NCBI GenBank assembly: GCA_964576365.1
Contig: CAZNUT010000023.1
Location: 1 to 21,961 of the forward strand
Source of the DNA: CAZMJG01 sp964576365
Lineage (GTDB): Bacteria > Patescibacteriota > Microgenomatia > UBA1406 > GWC2-37-13
Length of the DNA: 21,961 bases
Reading direction: 5' to 3'
How positions within the stretch are numbered: the first letter of the stretch is position 1; each line of letters begins with the position of its first letter. Shown one piece after another: positions 6,464 to 14,342 of the stretch. A program made the translations under genes and the position numbers. Below the pieces are notes generated by a model. That model saw nothing but the letters and a program-made list of their open reading frames with translations. It was not told the origin of the DNA and searched no databases.

Positions 6464-6464
6464 T
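6459..6464 (+). promoter_or_regulatory. -10-like box overlapping the recombinase stop codon
   Basis: TATAAT spans the TAA of the recombinase and lies exactly six bases before the ATG at 6471. The DUF2079 gene may therefore have its own leaderless transcript in addition to read-through from the recombinase gene. No good -35 is seen. Confidence 0.4.
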
Positions 6465-6470
6465 AAAATC

Positions 6471-7973
6471 ATGTCCCCTACACCTCATCGAAGAGTCTGG
6501 TTTTTTTTGGTTCTTTTGGGTGTATTGAGCTTTTCTCTTTATTTTTCGTTTTATACCATAAAGCGGTATCAAAAAGGGTATGCGCATTACTTTGACCTTG
6601 GTATCATGCATCAGACGGTCTACAATACCTTTAAATCGCTTAAAAACGGCCAAGGAGAACGATTTTTGGAGCTTACTGACCCACATGCCACTACGCTTCA
6701 GGTGAAGCGCATGTCAATACACAATGATATATTCCTTGCTTTCCTTGCTCCCACATATTTTTTACATGCTGGCCCTGAGACATTGCTGGTTGCGCAAAGT
6801 GTAGCGGCTGCCACTGGAGCCTGGTTTATCTTTTTTATTGTTCGCTTTTTGTTGAGAGGACAATTGCAGCGAGATATGTGGGGATGTTTGCTGGCTTATA
6901 TGTATCTTCTCTACCCTCCGTTGCAGCGAGCTGTTACATACGAATTTCATGCAGTAGTTTTTGCGATACCTCTTTTGCTCGGCATGCATTATGCCTGGCT
7001 GAAAAAGCACTATAAAACTGCTCTTGTAGCTGGTTTGGTTGCGATAACTACAAAAGAACAGGTTGGGTTCACGGTAGGTCTCTGGGCTATGCTTATGTTG
7101 GTGCGGACCCTTTCCTGGCAGGAAATTCTTGCTTTTTTCAAAAATCGAGCAAAACTACAATCGTTTTTGTCCCAGCCTTCTACGATTACAGCACTAGCGT
7201 TATGCATCATTTCTCTTAGTTGGGCGCTACTTTCATTTTATCTTTTTATACCGACCTACAGAGGAGAAGGTCATTTTGCGAACGCATACTATTCCTATCT
7301 GAACGAAGGAGGATTGAGTTTTTTTAAAGGTGTCTGGCGCGAATCAAATGGAGTTTTGCTTCTGGCGCTGATGGCGCCACTTGCATTTTTGCCTATACTT
7401 TCTCCGATGGTTCTTTTTGCAGCAATTACAGAATGGGCTGTCGTGATGCTTTCATTAAATGAAAACATGCAAAACATTTATTTTCACTATCACGCCGTGC
7501 TGATTCCTTTTTTGTTTGTTGGAGCAGTCGAAAGCATATATACATTGTTAAAATTTGGGAAAAGAGATGGCGTTCGACAACTGGTGTATGGCATTCTCCT
7601 CGTGTGTTCAATAGCGGGTTCGTATTGGTGGAGCGCGATGCCTTGGGCAAAGGATCCTGATTTATACCCATGGAAAGGTAATTATGCATACCAGAAAGAT
7701 GTTGATCTTTGGCAACAACGCTTGTCTGATGATCTGGTTCCTGTTTCTACATCCGGACACTTAGCTCCTTTTTACAGCGGACGAAGATATTTTTATGACT
7801 TTGCGGGTCCGTATGACAAAGCTCAATATATCGTTCTTGACATACAAGATGTTTTGCATGGATATCACAAGGAGTACATGCGATCTTCTTATTCGGCATT
7901 ACTCAAGGATTGGCGTTATGTGAAGGTTTATAGCAATAACCAATTTGAAGTCTACCGAAGAGTAAAAAGATAG
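6471..7973 (+). CDS. DUF2079 family multi-pass membrane protein
   Basis: The 500-residue protein has about ten to twelve hydrophobic segments. Early motifs match the DUF2079 family: YFDLGIMHQTVYNTF near residue 40, HNDIFLAFLAPTYFL near residue 85, YPPLQRAVTYEFHAVVFAIPLL, and the following ITTKEQVGF. DUF2079 proteins resemble GT-C-type polyprenol-dependent glycosyltransferases in layout, with conserved acidic and His residues in the first extracellular loops, but have no proven reaction. The ATG at 6471 is preferred over in-frame codons further upstream (from 6228) because those would overlap the recombinase by up to 236 bases, and because TATAAT precedes 6471 by six bases. A GT2 and an EamA transporter follow downstream, consistent with an envelope-glycan role. 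Confidence 0.82.
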   Translation: MSPTPHRRVWFFLVLLGVLSFSLYFSFYTIKRYQKGYAHYFDLGIMHQTVYNTFKSLKNGQGERFLELTDPHATTLQVKRMSIHNDIFLAFLAPTYFLHAGPETLLVAQSVAAATGAWFIFFIVRFLLRGQLQRDMWGCLLAYMYLLYPPLQRAVTYEFHAVVFAIPLLLGMHYAWLKKHYKTALVAGLVAITTKEQVGFTVGLWAMLMLVRTLSWQEILAFFKNRAKLQSFLSQPSTITALALCIISLSWALLSFYLFIPTYRGEGHFANAYYSYLNEGGLSFFKGVWRESNGVLLLALMAPLAFLPILSPMVLFAAITEWAVVMLSLNENMQNIYFHYHAVLIPFLFVGAVESIYTLLKFGKRDGVRQLVYGILLVCSIAGSYWWSAMPWAKDPDLYPWKGNYAYQKDVDLWQQRLSDDLVPVSTSGHLAPFYSGRRYFYDFAGPYDKAQYIVLDIQDVLHGYHKEYMRSSYSALLKDWRYVKVYSNNQFEVYRRVKR

Positions 7974-8068
7974 TTTATCAAGTATATCTGCCAGTAGACA
8001 GGTTATACTGTAGCTTTTAAGCATATTGGCTTATCAGGTTTAGTTTATTTAAAAAATAGGAGTTACGC

Positions 8069-8197
8069 ATTGTCATTCTGCTTGCCAACCGATGAGGTAG
8101 GAGTGGAACGTAGTGTAGCGAAGCCTGCCTGCCGGTAGGCAGGAATCCAGTCGTATTTTTAATCCTGGATGCTTCGGTTTCACTTCAGCGTGACAAT
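8069..8197. repeat. 129-bp palindromic intergenic element (copy A)
   Basis: Ends are a perfect 7-bp inverted repeat, ATTGTCA (8069-8075) and TGACAAT (8191-8197). Inside are CCTGCCT/AGGCAGG (8124-8143) and ATCCAG/CTGGAT (8145-8170). A shared word CCGATGAGGT also occurs near 13895. The same plan, with ATCCAG...CTGGAT in the middle, occurs at 19029-19155. It lies in the 391-base gap between the DUF2079 and GT2 genes; the rest of that gap holds AT-rich sequence with no gene. The element looks like a miniature, non-coding mobile or REP-like sequence. Confidence 0.7.
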
Positions 8198-8352
8198 CTA
8201 TTTTGTTAATCAATGCCTAAGTCCTGTTAAAAAGATCAAGGGTTTTTGCAATCGGGAAGTAAGATTTAAGAATTAATACATAACAAAATTCTTACTTCTT
8301 CGTCTCAAATTCTTATTGGTCAATGGATGTGAGAAATGAGATATTCGTCAAT

Positions 8353-8358
8353 TATAAT
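8353..8358 (+). promoter_or_regulatory. -10 box directly before the GT2 start
   Basis: A perfect TATAAT is followed by six bases and the ATG at 8365. This supports 8365 as the true start and predicts a leaderless mRNA. No convincing -35 is seen. Confidence 0.5.
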
Positions 8359-8364
8359 CAGTTT

Positions 8365-9261
8365 ATGATCTCTGTCATTATTCCTTTTTACAATGAGCGA
8401 AAAAATCTATCTGAGGTTATTCCTGCACTCCAAAATGAACTACATGCACTTGGCGATGCGTATGAAATCATACTGGTTGATGATGGTTCAAGCGATATGC
8501 GTGCCGAAGATATCGATCATGTAAAAAAACTATCCAATGTCCAGCTCATCCGGCTTGGAAGAAGAATGGGAAAAGGAAAAGCTTTGGCAGCAGGTCTTGC
8601 GAGAGCAAAAGGAGCATATATCGTTTTTATGGATGCTGATTTTCAGGACGATCCTGCGGATTTAAAAGTTTTATATGCCAAGCTGCAAGAAGGTTTTGAC
8701 CTGGTGAATGGATATAGACATGACCGAAAAGATACCTCTGTCATCAAATGGTATTCGGGTATTGCTCGCTGGGTACTGCAATCGTATCTAAACTCGCCTT
8801 TTTCCGATATTAATTGCGGATTTAAAATTTTTCGTAAAGAGCTACTTGAGAAAATGACTTTGTATGGAAACAATTTCCGTTTTTTCCCTCTAGCGGCCTT
8901 TTATGAAGGATACCGTGTTTCGGAAGCGCCAGTGCACAATCGTCCCCGCCTTCATGGGGTATCAAAGTTTGGCGCACGTAAACTTTTTACTGGTATGTTG
9001 GATATGCTATCAGCTTATTTTTTGTACCGATTCTCCGATAGGCCTCTTCATTTTTTTGGGCCGATAGGCGCAGTCTTTTTCTTATTGGGAGGAGCCGTTT
9101 TAACGTATATCACGTACGAACGTATTTTTTTGGGAGTATTGCTTTATCGCCGTCCAGCGCTCCAATACTCAATATTTTTGGTTATTTTGGGTATTCAAAT
9201 CATCATGACAGGTATTTTGAGCGAACTCATCGTGTATATGCATAAATCAAAAAGAGATTGA
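8365..9261 (+). CDS. GT2 glycosyltransferase, polyprenol-phosphate sugar synthase type
   Basis: Transfers a sugar from a nucleotide donor, most likely to a polyprenyl phosphate on the cytoplasmic membrane face. The 298-residue protein starts with VIIPFYNERKNL, the GT-A fold opening, then LVDDGSSD (residues 37-44) and the metal-binding DAD in MDADFQDDP (90-92). NCGFKIFRKEL and RPRLHGVSKFG are typical of the DPM/ArnC/GtrB branch. Two C-terminal membrane helices (about 228-250 and 267-292) anchor it. I chose ATG 8365 because the GT-A strand begins directly there and TATAAT lies six bases before; a start at 8323 would add 14 residues. The sugar and acceptor cannot be told. The EamA gene follows after 38 bases. 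Confidence 0.9.
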   Translation: MISVIIPFYNERKNLSEVIPALQNELHALGDAYEIILVDDGSSDMRAEDIDHVKKLSNVQLIRLGRRMGKGKALAAGLARAKGAYIVFMDADFQDDPADLKVLYAKLQEGFDLVNGYRHDRKDTSVIKWYSGIARWVLQSYLNSPFSDINCGFKIFRKELLEKMTLYGNNFRFFPLAAFYEGYRVSEAPVHNRPRLHGVSKFGARKLFTGMLDMLSAYFLYRFSDRPLHFFGPIGAVFFLLGGAVLTYITYERIFLGVLLYRRPALQYSIFLVILGIQIIMTGILSELIVYMHKSKRD

Positions 9262-9299
9262 TGTAAAAATCCCGAACGTAAATTTATTACTCAGCTTTT

Positions 9300-10241
9300 A
9301 TGTCTGGTATTCTGGCAATGTTGGCGGCAAATATCATCTGGGGAGCAGCTCCTGCGATTTTTAAGTATGTGTTGGATGACACTCCGCCGTTTACATTAGC
9401 TTTTATCCGGTTCTTTGGAGCCGGTCTCATCTTCTTGCCTTTTGCCATAAAGCGTAGCAGCGGGTTGACCATCAAACAGTGGGGACATATAGCTTTTGGT
9501 TCATTGTGGGGAATAGTGATTGCTATATCGTTTTTTTTCCTGGGATTACCTTTGGCGCCAAGTATAAATGTGCATATCATCAGTTCTCTAGGGCCGATCG
9601 CGCTTTATTTTACTTCTTTGTTTGTCTTAAAGGAAAAAGCACATCCCCAGGTCATTCGGGGCATGTTGGTGTCTCTTGTTGGTGTATTAGTCATTATCGC
9701 AGCACCTTTATTTTCCGGCAGATCTGTCACTACATCTGCATCTTACTCAACCTATTCACTACTTTTGGGCAATCTTTTTTTTCTGATATCTATGTGTGGA
9801 TCGGTGCTGTACGCTATACACTACAAAAAGGTTTGCAAGGACGTGCATCCTTACTTCATCACCTGTGCACAATTTTTTATTGGAGCGCTTATGTTTGCTC
9901 CACTTATGATGTTTGAAGTATCGTCTGGAAATACGATTCAGGTTGATGGAAAGTCCTGGATTGGTATTGTGTATGGGGTTTTTTTCGCATCAGCACTTGC
10001 ATATTTTTGTCATAATTATGCTTTAGCGCGTATGGATGCGCAGGAATCCGGTGTTTATACTTACGTGATGCCTGTGGTCGGTGTAGTAGTAGCCATTCCA
10101 CTTCTCGGTGAGTACCCAGATGTATTTTTTATTGTTGGAGCGGTCTGTATCGCAGTGGGTATATGGGTGAGTGAACGTCATCCTCATTTCCATACTGTTC
10201 ATAAAAAAGCCAATAATCATCGCCACCCGAAAGTACACTAA
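9300..10241 (+). CDS. EamA-family (DMT superfamily) transporter
   Basis: A 313-residue protein with two EamA repeats and about ten membrane helices. It begins with ILAMLAANIIWGAAPAIFKYVL, the usual first EamA helix with a W-G/P motif, and the second repeat ends with YTYVMPVVGVVVAIPLLGEYPDVFFIVGAVCIAVGI, the signature of the last helices. The C-terminal tail is short and rich in His and basic residues (HPHFHTVHKKANNHRHPK), which is unusual and could bind metal. Family members export or import amino acids, sugars or other metabolites; the substrate here is unknown. It lies between the GT2 and epimerase genes on the same strand. The start ATG fits the first helix; no Shine-Dalgarno motif is visible. 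Confidence 0.9.
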   Translation: MSGILAMLAANIIWGAAPAIFKYVLDDTPPFTLAFIRFFGAGLIFLPFAIKRSSGLTIKQWGHIAFGSLWGIVIAISFFFLGLPLAPSINVHIISSLGPIALYFTSLFVLKEKAHPQVIRGMLVSLVGVLVIIAAPLFSGRSVTTSASYSTYSLLLGNLFFLISMCGSVLYAIHYKKVCKDVHPYFITCAQFFIGALMFAPLMMFEVSSGNTIQVDGKSWIGIVYGVFFASALAYFCHNYALARMDAQESGVYTYVMPVVGVVVAIPLLGEYPDVFFIVGAVCIAVGIWVSERHPHFHTVHKKANNHRHPKVH

Positions 10242-10277
10242 ATCAGTATCTGATCATCTCAATCATTAGTCGTCTTT

Positions 10278-10286
10278 TGGTACAAT
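10278..10286 (+). promoter_or_regulatory. Extended -10 element before the GalE-like gene
   Basis: TGG followed by TACAAT fits the extended -10 pattern TGn-TATAAT. Transcription would start near 10293, leaving a leader of about 18 bases without a Shine-Dalgarno motif. Confidence 0.4.
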
Positions 10287-10310
10287 AATGCCTTAAGTTT
10301 ATTCAAAACT

Positions 10311-11318
10311 ATGAAAAAAATTCTTGTCACTGGCGCAGGCGGATATATCGGCTCGGTTGCCACTTCTCTTCTCCTTGAAAAAGGGTATCAGGTTGTCGGG
10401 TTGGATAACTATTCGACGGGTTTCTGCGGCCCGCTTGATGTGTTGCAAAAAAAGTACGGAGAAGACCAGCTGCAATTTTATCAGATGGGTCTTGGAGATG
10501 ACCTCGCGCCTCTTTTTGAAAAAGAAAAGGACATAGTGGCAGTTTTGCATTATGCAGCTCATTGCAGTGTAAATGAATCAATGCAGCAACCTGGTAAGTA
10601 TTTTGAAAATAATGTTGCTGCAACAGAGAGATTTATAGAACAGATTGTAAGCCAAGGTATCAAACATATGGTTTTTTCCTCCACCTGCGCTGTGTACGGA
10701 GAAGCTCAGCGGATACCTATCGATGAGCTTCACCCTACTCACCCTGCCAATCCTTATGGTGAATCCAAACTTATGGCAGAAACAATGATTCGCTGGTATG
10801 GCAAGTTGAAAGGACTGAATTATCTGATTTTCAGATATTTTAATGTCTGCGGCGCTACAGATGATGGTCTGATCGGCGACGCAAAAAAGCCGTCGGTACA
10901 TCTCATGCAAAATGCAGTGCGTGGCGCTTTGGGCATCGAGCCATTTTATCTCACGTGCGGAAAGTTTGACACTCCCGATGGTACGCCAATCCGTGACTAT
11001 GTCAATGTGGTTGATCTGAACAAGGCTCATATCCTCGGGCTAGAATATGTATTAGCGGGAAAAACAAGTGAAACGATCAATCTTGGTACAGGTACCGGCA
11101 ACTCGGTTCTGGAGATCGTGAAGGCGGTGCAGGAAGTGACTGGTTATCAATATGACCTGAAAGCTGGAGAAACCAGGGCTGGAGAGTATGCAAAAATGAT
11201 CGCAGCAACTCAAAAAGCCGAGTCACTTCTGGGATGGAAGCCGGAACATACATTGACGCAGAGTGTAGAATCGCTGGTGAAATGGTACCGGAACCGCCCG
11301 CACGGATGGGAAAGATAA
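10311..11318 (+). CDS. galE: UDP-glucose 4-epimerase (GalE-like SDR)
   Basis: Interconverts UDP-glucose and UDP-galactose (or the N-acetyl forms) with bound NAD, providing sugars for envelope glycans. The 335-residue protein has the extended-SDR layout: NAD-binding VTGAGGYIGS (residues 6-15), LDNYSTG (31-37), HYAAHCSVNES (80-90), SST (123-125) and the catalytic pair Y149-x3-K153 in NPYGESK. FRYFNVCGA, TPDGTPIRDYVNVVDL and NLGTGTGNSVLEIV are GalE hallmarks. Length is typical. The partner hexose enzymes are not in the window. It ends nine bases before a convergent orphan gene. Related epimerases that use UDP-GlcNAc or UDP-uronic acid cannot be excluded. Confidence 0.93.
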   Translation: MKKILVTGAGGYIGSVATSLLLEKGYQVVGLDNYSTGFCGPLDVLQKKYGEDQLQFYQMGLGDDLAPLFEKEKDIVAVLHYAAHCSVNESMQQPGKYFENNVAATERFIEQIVSQGIKHMVFSSTCAVYGEAQRIPIDELHPTHPANPYGESKLMAETMIRWYGKLKGLNYLIFRYFNVCGATDDGLIGDAKKPSVHLMQNAVRGALGIEPFYLTCGKFDTPDGTPIRDYVNVVDLNKAHILGLEYVLAGKTSETINLGTGTGNSVLEIVKAVQEVTGYQYDLKAGETRAGEYAKMIAATQKAESLLGWKPEHTLTQSVESLVKWYRNRPHGWER

Positions 11319-11327
11319 AAAATGGAA

Positions 11328-11696
11328 TTAATATTCTTCGTGTTTTGGTTTCCACCAGTTTTGAAACGTTTTTTTTATCTTTTTACCTGCAATATAAGCT
11401 GCTGTAGCTCCGAGGGCAATACCTACTGCTTCACCTCCATATTCGTCGACCAATTCTTTCGTGGTATTTTCAGCCCAGCCTACTATCTGATTGAATCCAG
11501 GCTTAGGTGTAGGGGTGAGATTAAAGGGATAACGAGTATTTGAGTTTAATTGGTCTTGTGTACACTTGGTTGCACCATCTACTATTCCCGACGGTTCTAC
11601 GTATAGCCATTCATTTTTTCCATCCCTATTAGAATCACCACATTCACATTCACCCGAATAAGCGCCGGGGAGCCAGCATTCAGAAGGTTCTGCCAT
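11328..11696 (-). CDS. Orphan small membrane protein with Cys-rich N-terminus
   Basis: I do not recognise this 122-residue protein. The N-terminal part has Cys at 7, 17, 19 and 45 and a calcium-loop-like GDSNRDGKNEW. A Pro-rich linker (TPTPKPGF) follows. The C-terminal third has an amphipathic segment (TKELVDEYGGEA), one membrane helix (about 88-104, VGIALGATAAYIAG) and a basic tail (KKIKKTFQNWWKPKH). It starts six bases after the end of the next upstream gene (11703-12014), and the two C-terminal regions look alike: a helix, a YG, a G-rich membrane helix and a Lys-rich tail. There is no classical signal peptide, so the side of the membrane on which the Cys-rich part lies is uncertain. Confidence 0.72.
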   Translation of the reverse strand: MAEPSECWLPGAYSGECECGDSNRDGKNEWLYVEPSGIVDGATKCTQDQLNSNTRYPFNLTPTPKPGFNQIVGWAENTTKELVDEYGGEAVGIALGATAAYIAGKKIKKTFQNWWKPKHEEY

Positions 11697-11702
11697 ATAT
11701 GT

Positions 11703-12014
11703 TTATTTTGCTTCAGATTTGGTAATTTTATTCCATGCCCATTTACCTACACCCACTACGGTTACTGTCATGAGAGCCAGACCTAATAAAGGTGGGCCAT
11801 ACTGACTGATCACCTCAATAGCCATTTCCTTAAGCGCATCTTTGACGCTCATTCCTTCGTGAGGCGAGACAGATGAAAGGTCGCCATGTTCAGCGTGAGG
11901 TAGCCATGAAAATCCAAACCTTTGTTGTTCAATATGTGCAAAGGGTTGTTGGGACATTTCTTGCCCATTAGCCAAGTTGGGCTCAAACAGGACGATTGAT
12001 TCTTGTTCACTCAT
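11703..12014 (-). CDS. Orphan small tail-anchored membrane protein
   Basis: I do not recognise this 103-residue protein. The N-terminal 55 residues are polar and poor in predicted secondary structure (many Gln, Ser, His). An amphipathic segment KDALKEMAIEVISQYG precedes one membrane helix (about 74-90, PLLGLALMTVTVVGVG) and a basic tail, KWAWNKITKSEAK. This C-terminal plan matches its downstream neighbour at 11328-11696, so the two may be diverged duplicates or partners. The two genes form a two-gene operon with a six-base gap. It is divergent from the cysteine-synthase-like gene, with overlapping promoter boxes between them. Confidence 0.72.
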   Translation of the reverse strand: MSEQESIVLFEPNLANGQEMSQQPFAHIEQQRFGFSWLPHAEHGDLSSVSPHEGMSVKDALKEMAIEVISQYGPPLLGLALMTVTVVGVGKWAWNKITKSEAK

Positions 12015-12048
12015 ATGAAAAAAAGCACTTTTATTTATTCTAGTTTTT

Positions 12049-12056
12049 ATTATACT
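12049..12056. promoter_or_regulatory. Overlapping divergent -10 boxes
   Basis: TATAAT on the minus strand (12054-12049) and TATACT on the plus strand (12051-12056) share four bases. The first faces the small membrane protein gene, with a leader of roughly 30 bases. The second faces the PLP enzyme gene, whose ATG is 14 bases downstream. RNA polymerase could not use both at once, so the two transcripts would compete. Confidence 0.45.
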
Positions 12057-12070
12057 ACTCTACTATACAC

Positions 12071-12979
12071 ATGAAATATTCAGCGATTACTGATCTTGTA
12101 GGTGGTACTCCCCTTGTGCGATTGGATTTTCCTGAAATATCTGCAGAAATCTACGCCAAGTTTGAACTCTACAATCTCACCGGAAGCGCCAAAGACAGAA
12201 TGGCTTTTTACATGCTCAGTCAGGCAGTGAAAAAAGGGTTGTTAAAAAAAGGAGGTACCATCATCGAAGCGACCACCGGAAATACTGGTATCGCGTTCAG
12301 CGCTCTTGCAGCAGCCCGAGGATACAAAATGATCGCGGTGATGCCTGAAGGACAGAGTATTGAGCGCATGCAGATGATGAAGGCATTTGGCGCAGAGGTG
12401 ATATTGACGCCACGAGAGGAAGGGCCGGCAGGCGCCATAAAAAAACGAGACGATCTGTGTAAAGAAACAAAAGGAGCGTGGAAACCAGATCAATTTGCCA
12501 ATGAGGACAATATTCGAGCACACATGGAAACGACAGCACAAGAGCTCATCGCACAGACTGGCGGCCAGATTGACTATATCGTCCATGGCGTGGGTACGGG
12601 TGGCACTCTGATCGGTGTCGCTCGTATATTCAAGCAGAGATTTCCTCATGTGAAGATTGTAGCGGTAGAGCCTGCCGAATCCGCAGTGATGAAAGGTGGA
12701 TCTCCCGGTGAGCATAATATTCAAGGTATTGGTGAAGGATTTATCCCGGATCTTGTTGATTTATCTCTGATAGACGAAGTGGAGGCCGTTTCGACTGCAG
12801 ATGCTATTTCTGCTGCGAAAATGATAGGAAGGACGCAAGGAGTGCTTGTCGGGTTTTCAAGCGGTGCAAATATGGCAGCCATCAGACAAATGGCGGAAAA
12901 ACACGGTAAAGGCAAGAAATTTGTCACTTTTTTCTGTGACCGAGGCGAACGATATTTGAGCGACAAAGCGTATCGATAA
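12071..12979 (+). CDS. Cysteine synthase family PLP enzyme (CysK/CysM-like)
   Basis: Beta-replacement enzyme, fold type II PLP. In the family it makes cysteine from O-acetylserine or O-phosphoserine and sulfide. The 302-residue protein shows GGTPLVRL (residues 11-18), the PLP-Lys in GSAKDR (K41), TTGNTG (68-73; most CysK have TSGNTG), GTGGTLIG (the phosphate-binding Gly loop), IQGIGEGFIPDL (near residue 217, substrate-closing region) and VGFSSGANMAA near the C-terminus. Length is typical of CysK/CysM. The Thr instead of Ser in TTGNTG lies at the substrate-carboxylate loop and may shift substrate preference, as in some cystathionine-beta-synthase-like relatives. A PIG-L deacetylase follows 60 bases later. 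No serine acetyltransferase is in the window. Confidence 0.9.
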   Translation: MKYSAITDLVGGTPLVRLDFPEISAEIYAKFELYNLTGSAKDRMAFYMLSQAVKKGLLKKGGTIIEATTGNTGIAFSALAAARGYKMIAVMPEGQSIERMQMMKAFGAEVILTPREEGPAGAIKKRDDLCKETKGAWKPDQFANEDNIRAHMETTAQELIAQTGGQIDYIVHGVGTGGTLIGVARIFKQRFPHVKIVAVEPAESAVMKGGSPGEHNIQGIGEGFIPDLVDLSLIDEVEAVSTADAISAAKMIGRTQGVLVGFSSGANMAAIRQMAEKHGKGKKFVTFFCDRGERYLSDKAYR

Positions 12980-13039
12980 ACGTCTGTTATTTTTCTTTCT
13001 TATCTTGTATGATAATCTCCATATTATTTTATTTGAACT

Positions 13040-13789
13040 ATGCTCAAACACTATAGTATCGATCAGGTATTTGAAGGAAAGAAAAAAATTCTTGTTGTTA
13101 TATCACACCCGGATGATTTTGAAGACTATTTTTCGGGCACGATGATGTATGCGTTTGAGAAAAAAATCATCGAACCGTCTATGGTGCATCTACTTGTGTG
13201 TACCGATGGCGCCTGTGGAGGACGGGACAAATATACCAACCCTGAAGAATTAAAAAAAATCAGGCAGCTGGAGCAGCGAAAAGCTCTTGCTTTTTTACAT
13301 ATTCCACCCGAGCAGTGCACATTTCTCGATTTTAAAGATGGCGCGCTCACGAATGAAAATAATGCGCTTACTGAGAGAATCAGTTATCATATCCGTCGTC
13401 TGGAGCCAGATATGTTACTGACTCACAATGGATTTGAGGCTTTTATCGATAAACCTGAAGGAATGTATTATATTCACCGGGATCACCGGGTGGTAGGTCA
13501 GGCAGCGATGGATGCAGTGTACCCTTTCAGCCGCGATTTGCTTTTTTTCCCTCAGCACCATCATGAAGGGTTGGATGGGCATTTTGTCCTTCACGTGCTT
13601 GTGGCAGAAACCCAAGATCCAAATGTGAAGGTAGATGTCACCAGTTTTATCGAGAAAAAAATAGAGCTTATCAAGCAGTTTGGTTCGCAGGTAGATTCTG
13701 ACGATTGGTTGAGGAGGTATCTCAAAGATACTATGGCGGAAGGTGATCAGTATTTTGAGCGCTTTAAGTACGTGAAGCTGGTGATATAA
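13040..13789 (+). CDS. PIG-L/LmbE family zinc deacetylase
   Basis: Family members are zinc-dependent N-deacetylases acting on GlcNAc conjugates (for example MshB, BshB, PIG-L). The 249-residue protein has the metal motif SHPDD (residues 22-26; the family norm is AHPDDE, here followed by Phe then Glu), TDGACGGRD (55-63), and HRDH (146-149), which supplies another zinc ligand. The domain length fits. About 12 residues precede the first strand. It lies 60 bases after the PLP enzyme on the same strand, with a possible TATGAT box at 13008-13013 in the gap, so it may be read alone or with its neighbour. A CCTGCC hairpin follows at 13810. The substrate is unknown. Confidence 0.88.
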   Translation: MLKHYSIDQVFEGKKKILVVISHPDDFEDYFSGTMMYAFEKKIIEPSMVHLLVCTDGACGGRDKYTNPEELKKIRQLEQRKALAFLHIPPEQCTFLDFKDGALTNENNALTERISYHIRRLEPDMLLTHNGFEAFIDKPEGMYYIHRDHRVVGQAAMDAVYPFSRDLLFFPQHHHEGLDGHFVLHVLVAETQDPNVKVDVTSFIEKKIELIKQFGSQVDSDDWLRRYLKDTMAEGDQYFERFKYVKLVI

Positions 13790-13809
13790 AGTAGCTTGTT
13801 GCTGTTAGG

Positions 13810-13828
13810 CCTGCCTGCCGCAGGCAGG
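13810..13828. repeat. 8-bp GC-rich inverted repeat after the PIG-L gene
   Basis: CCTGCCTG, loop CCG, CAGGCAGG. It lies 20 bases after the stop codon and is followed by GTTTAAG. It may act as a weak terminator and belongs to the same CCTGCC family of palindromes found at 8124 and 16139. Confidence 0.55.
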
Positions 13829-13886
13829 TTTAAGGTTCTAGGTGTAAGGTGTTAGTTGATTAGCTTATTAGCTTGTTAGTGAGGAA

Positions 13887-14052
13887 CGTCATTGCGCCTG
13901 CCCACCGATGAGGTGGGAGGAACGAAGAAACGAAGCAATCTGTTGATAATTGTCATTCTGGGGAGGAGTGAATACGACGACTCCAGAATCTAAATGATTA
14001 TATTAAGAGATTCCGGACAAGCCTGCCTGTGGTAAGAAGGCCGGAATGACGA
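13887..14052. repeat. Composite palindromic repeat region (copy B)
   Basis: This stretch in the 393-base gap between the PIG-L gene and tRNA-Gly holds two joined units. The first begins CGTCATTGCG, contains the hairpin CCCACC-GATGA-GGTGGG and ends GAAGCAATC. The second begins TTGTCATTCTGG (about 13950), contains CTCCAGAATC and AGATTCCGG, and ends CCGGAATGACGA (14041-14052). The words GTCATTCTG, CCGATGAGGT and AATGAC are shared with the copies at 8069 and 19029. No coding potential is seen. Confidence 0.6.
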
Positions 14053-14163
14053 GAGTGTGGATCCTTGTGCCGGTAGGAATTAATCATTAACGAGCTGAGT
14101 TGCTGAGATGCTGGGTAGCTTAATACAACATTGGAAATTGAAAATTAGAAATTTGCTTTTTGA

Positions 14164-14172
14164 TGGTATAAT
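14164..14172 (+). promoter_or_regulatory. Extended -10 promoter for tRNA-Gly
   Basis: TGG followed by a perfect TATAAT fits the extended -10 pattern. It ends ten bases before the tRNA, so transcription would begin about four bases upstream of the mature 5' end. Confidence 0.55.
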
Positions 14173-14182
14173 AAGAGGCAAA

Positions 14183-14254
14183 GCGGCGGTAGTTCAGTGG
14201 TAGAATATTTGTTTTCCAAACAAAGGGTCACGGGTTCGAATCCCGTCCGCCGCT
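14183..14254 (+). tRNA. tRNA-Gly (anticodon UCC)
   Basis: Acceptor stem GCGGCGG (14183-14189) pairs with CCGCCGC (14247-14253), with discriminator T at 14254. The anticodon arm is TTTGT-TTTCCAA-ACAAA, giving TCC. The T arm is CGGG-TTCGAAT-CCCG. CCA is not encoded. Discriminator U is normal for bacterial tRNA-Gly. Confidence 0.96.
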
Positions 14255-14331
14255 CATGTATTAGCTGATAGCGTTTAGCGGATAGCTATTAGCGTGAATT
14301 GGATCGAATGATGTGTAGTAATTAATTTAAT

Positions 14332-14337
14332 TATTAT
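14332..14337 (+). promoter_or_regulatory. -10-like box before the small gene at 14343
   Basis: TATTAT is followed by five T residues and the ATG. The spacing is the same as at other candidate leaderless genes. It lies in an AT-rich stretch, so chance is possible. Confidence 0.35.
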
Positions 14338-14342
14338 TTTTT

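Noticed and set aside
6228..6470. Longer N-terminus for the DUF2079 protein
   Set aside because: It would lie inside the recombinase gene in another frame, and the family match and the TATAAT box both point to the ATG at 6471.
7010..7689. Minus-strand frames inside the DUF2079 gene and similar opposite-strand frames elsewhere
   Set aside because: They mirror real genes, have no family features, and are rich in residues expected from reverse reading of membrane-protein codons.
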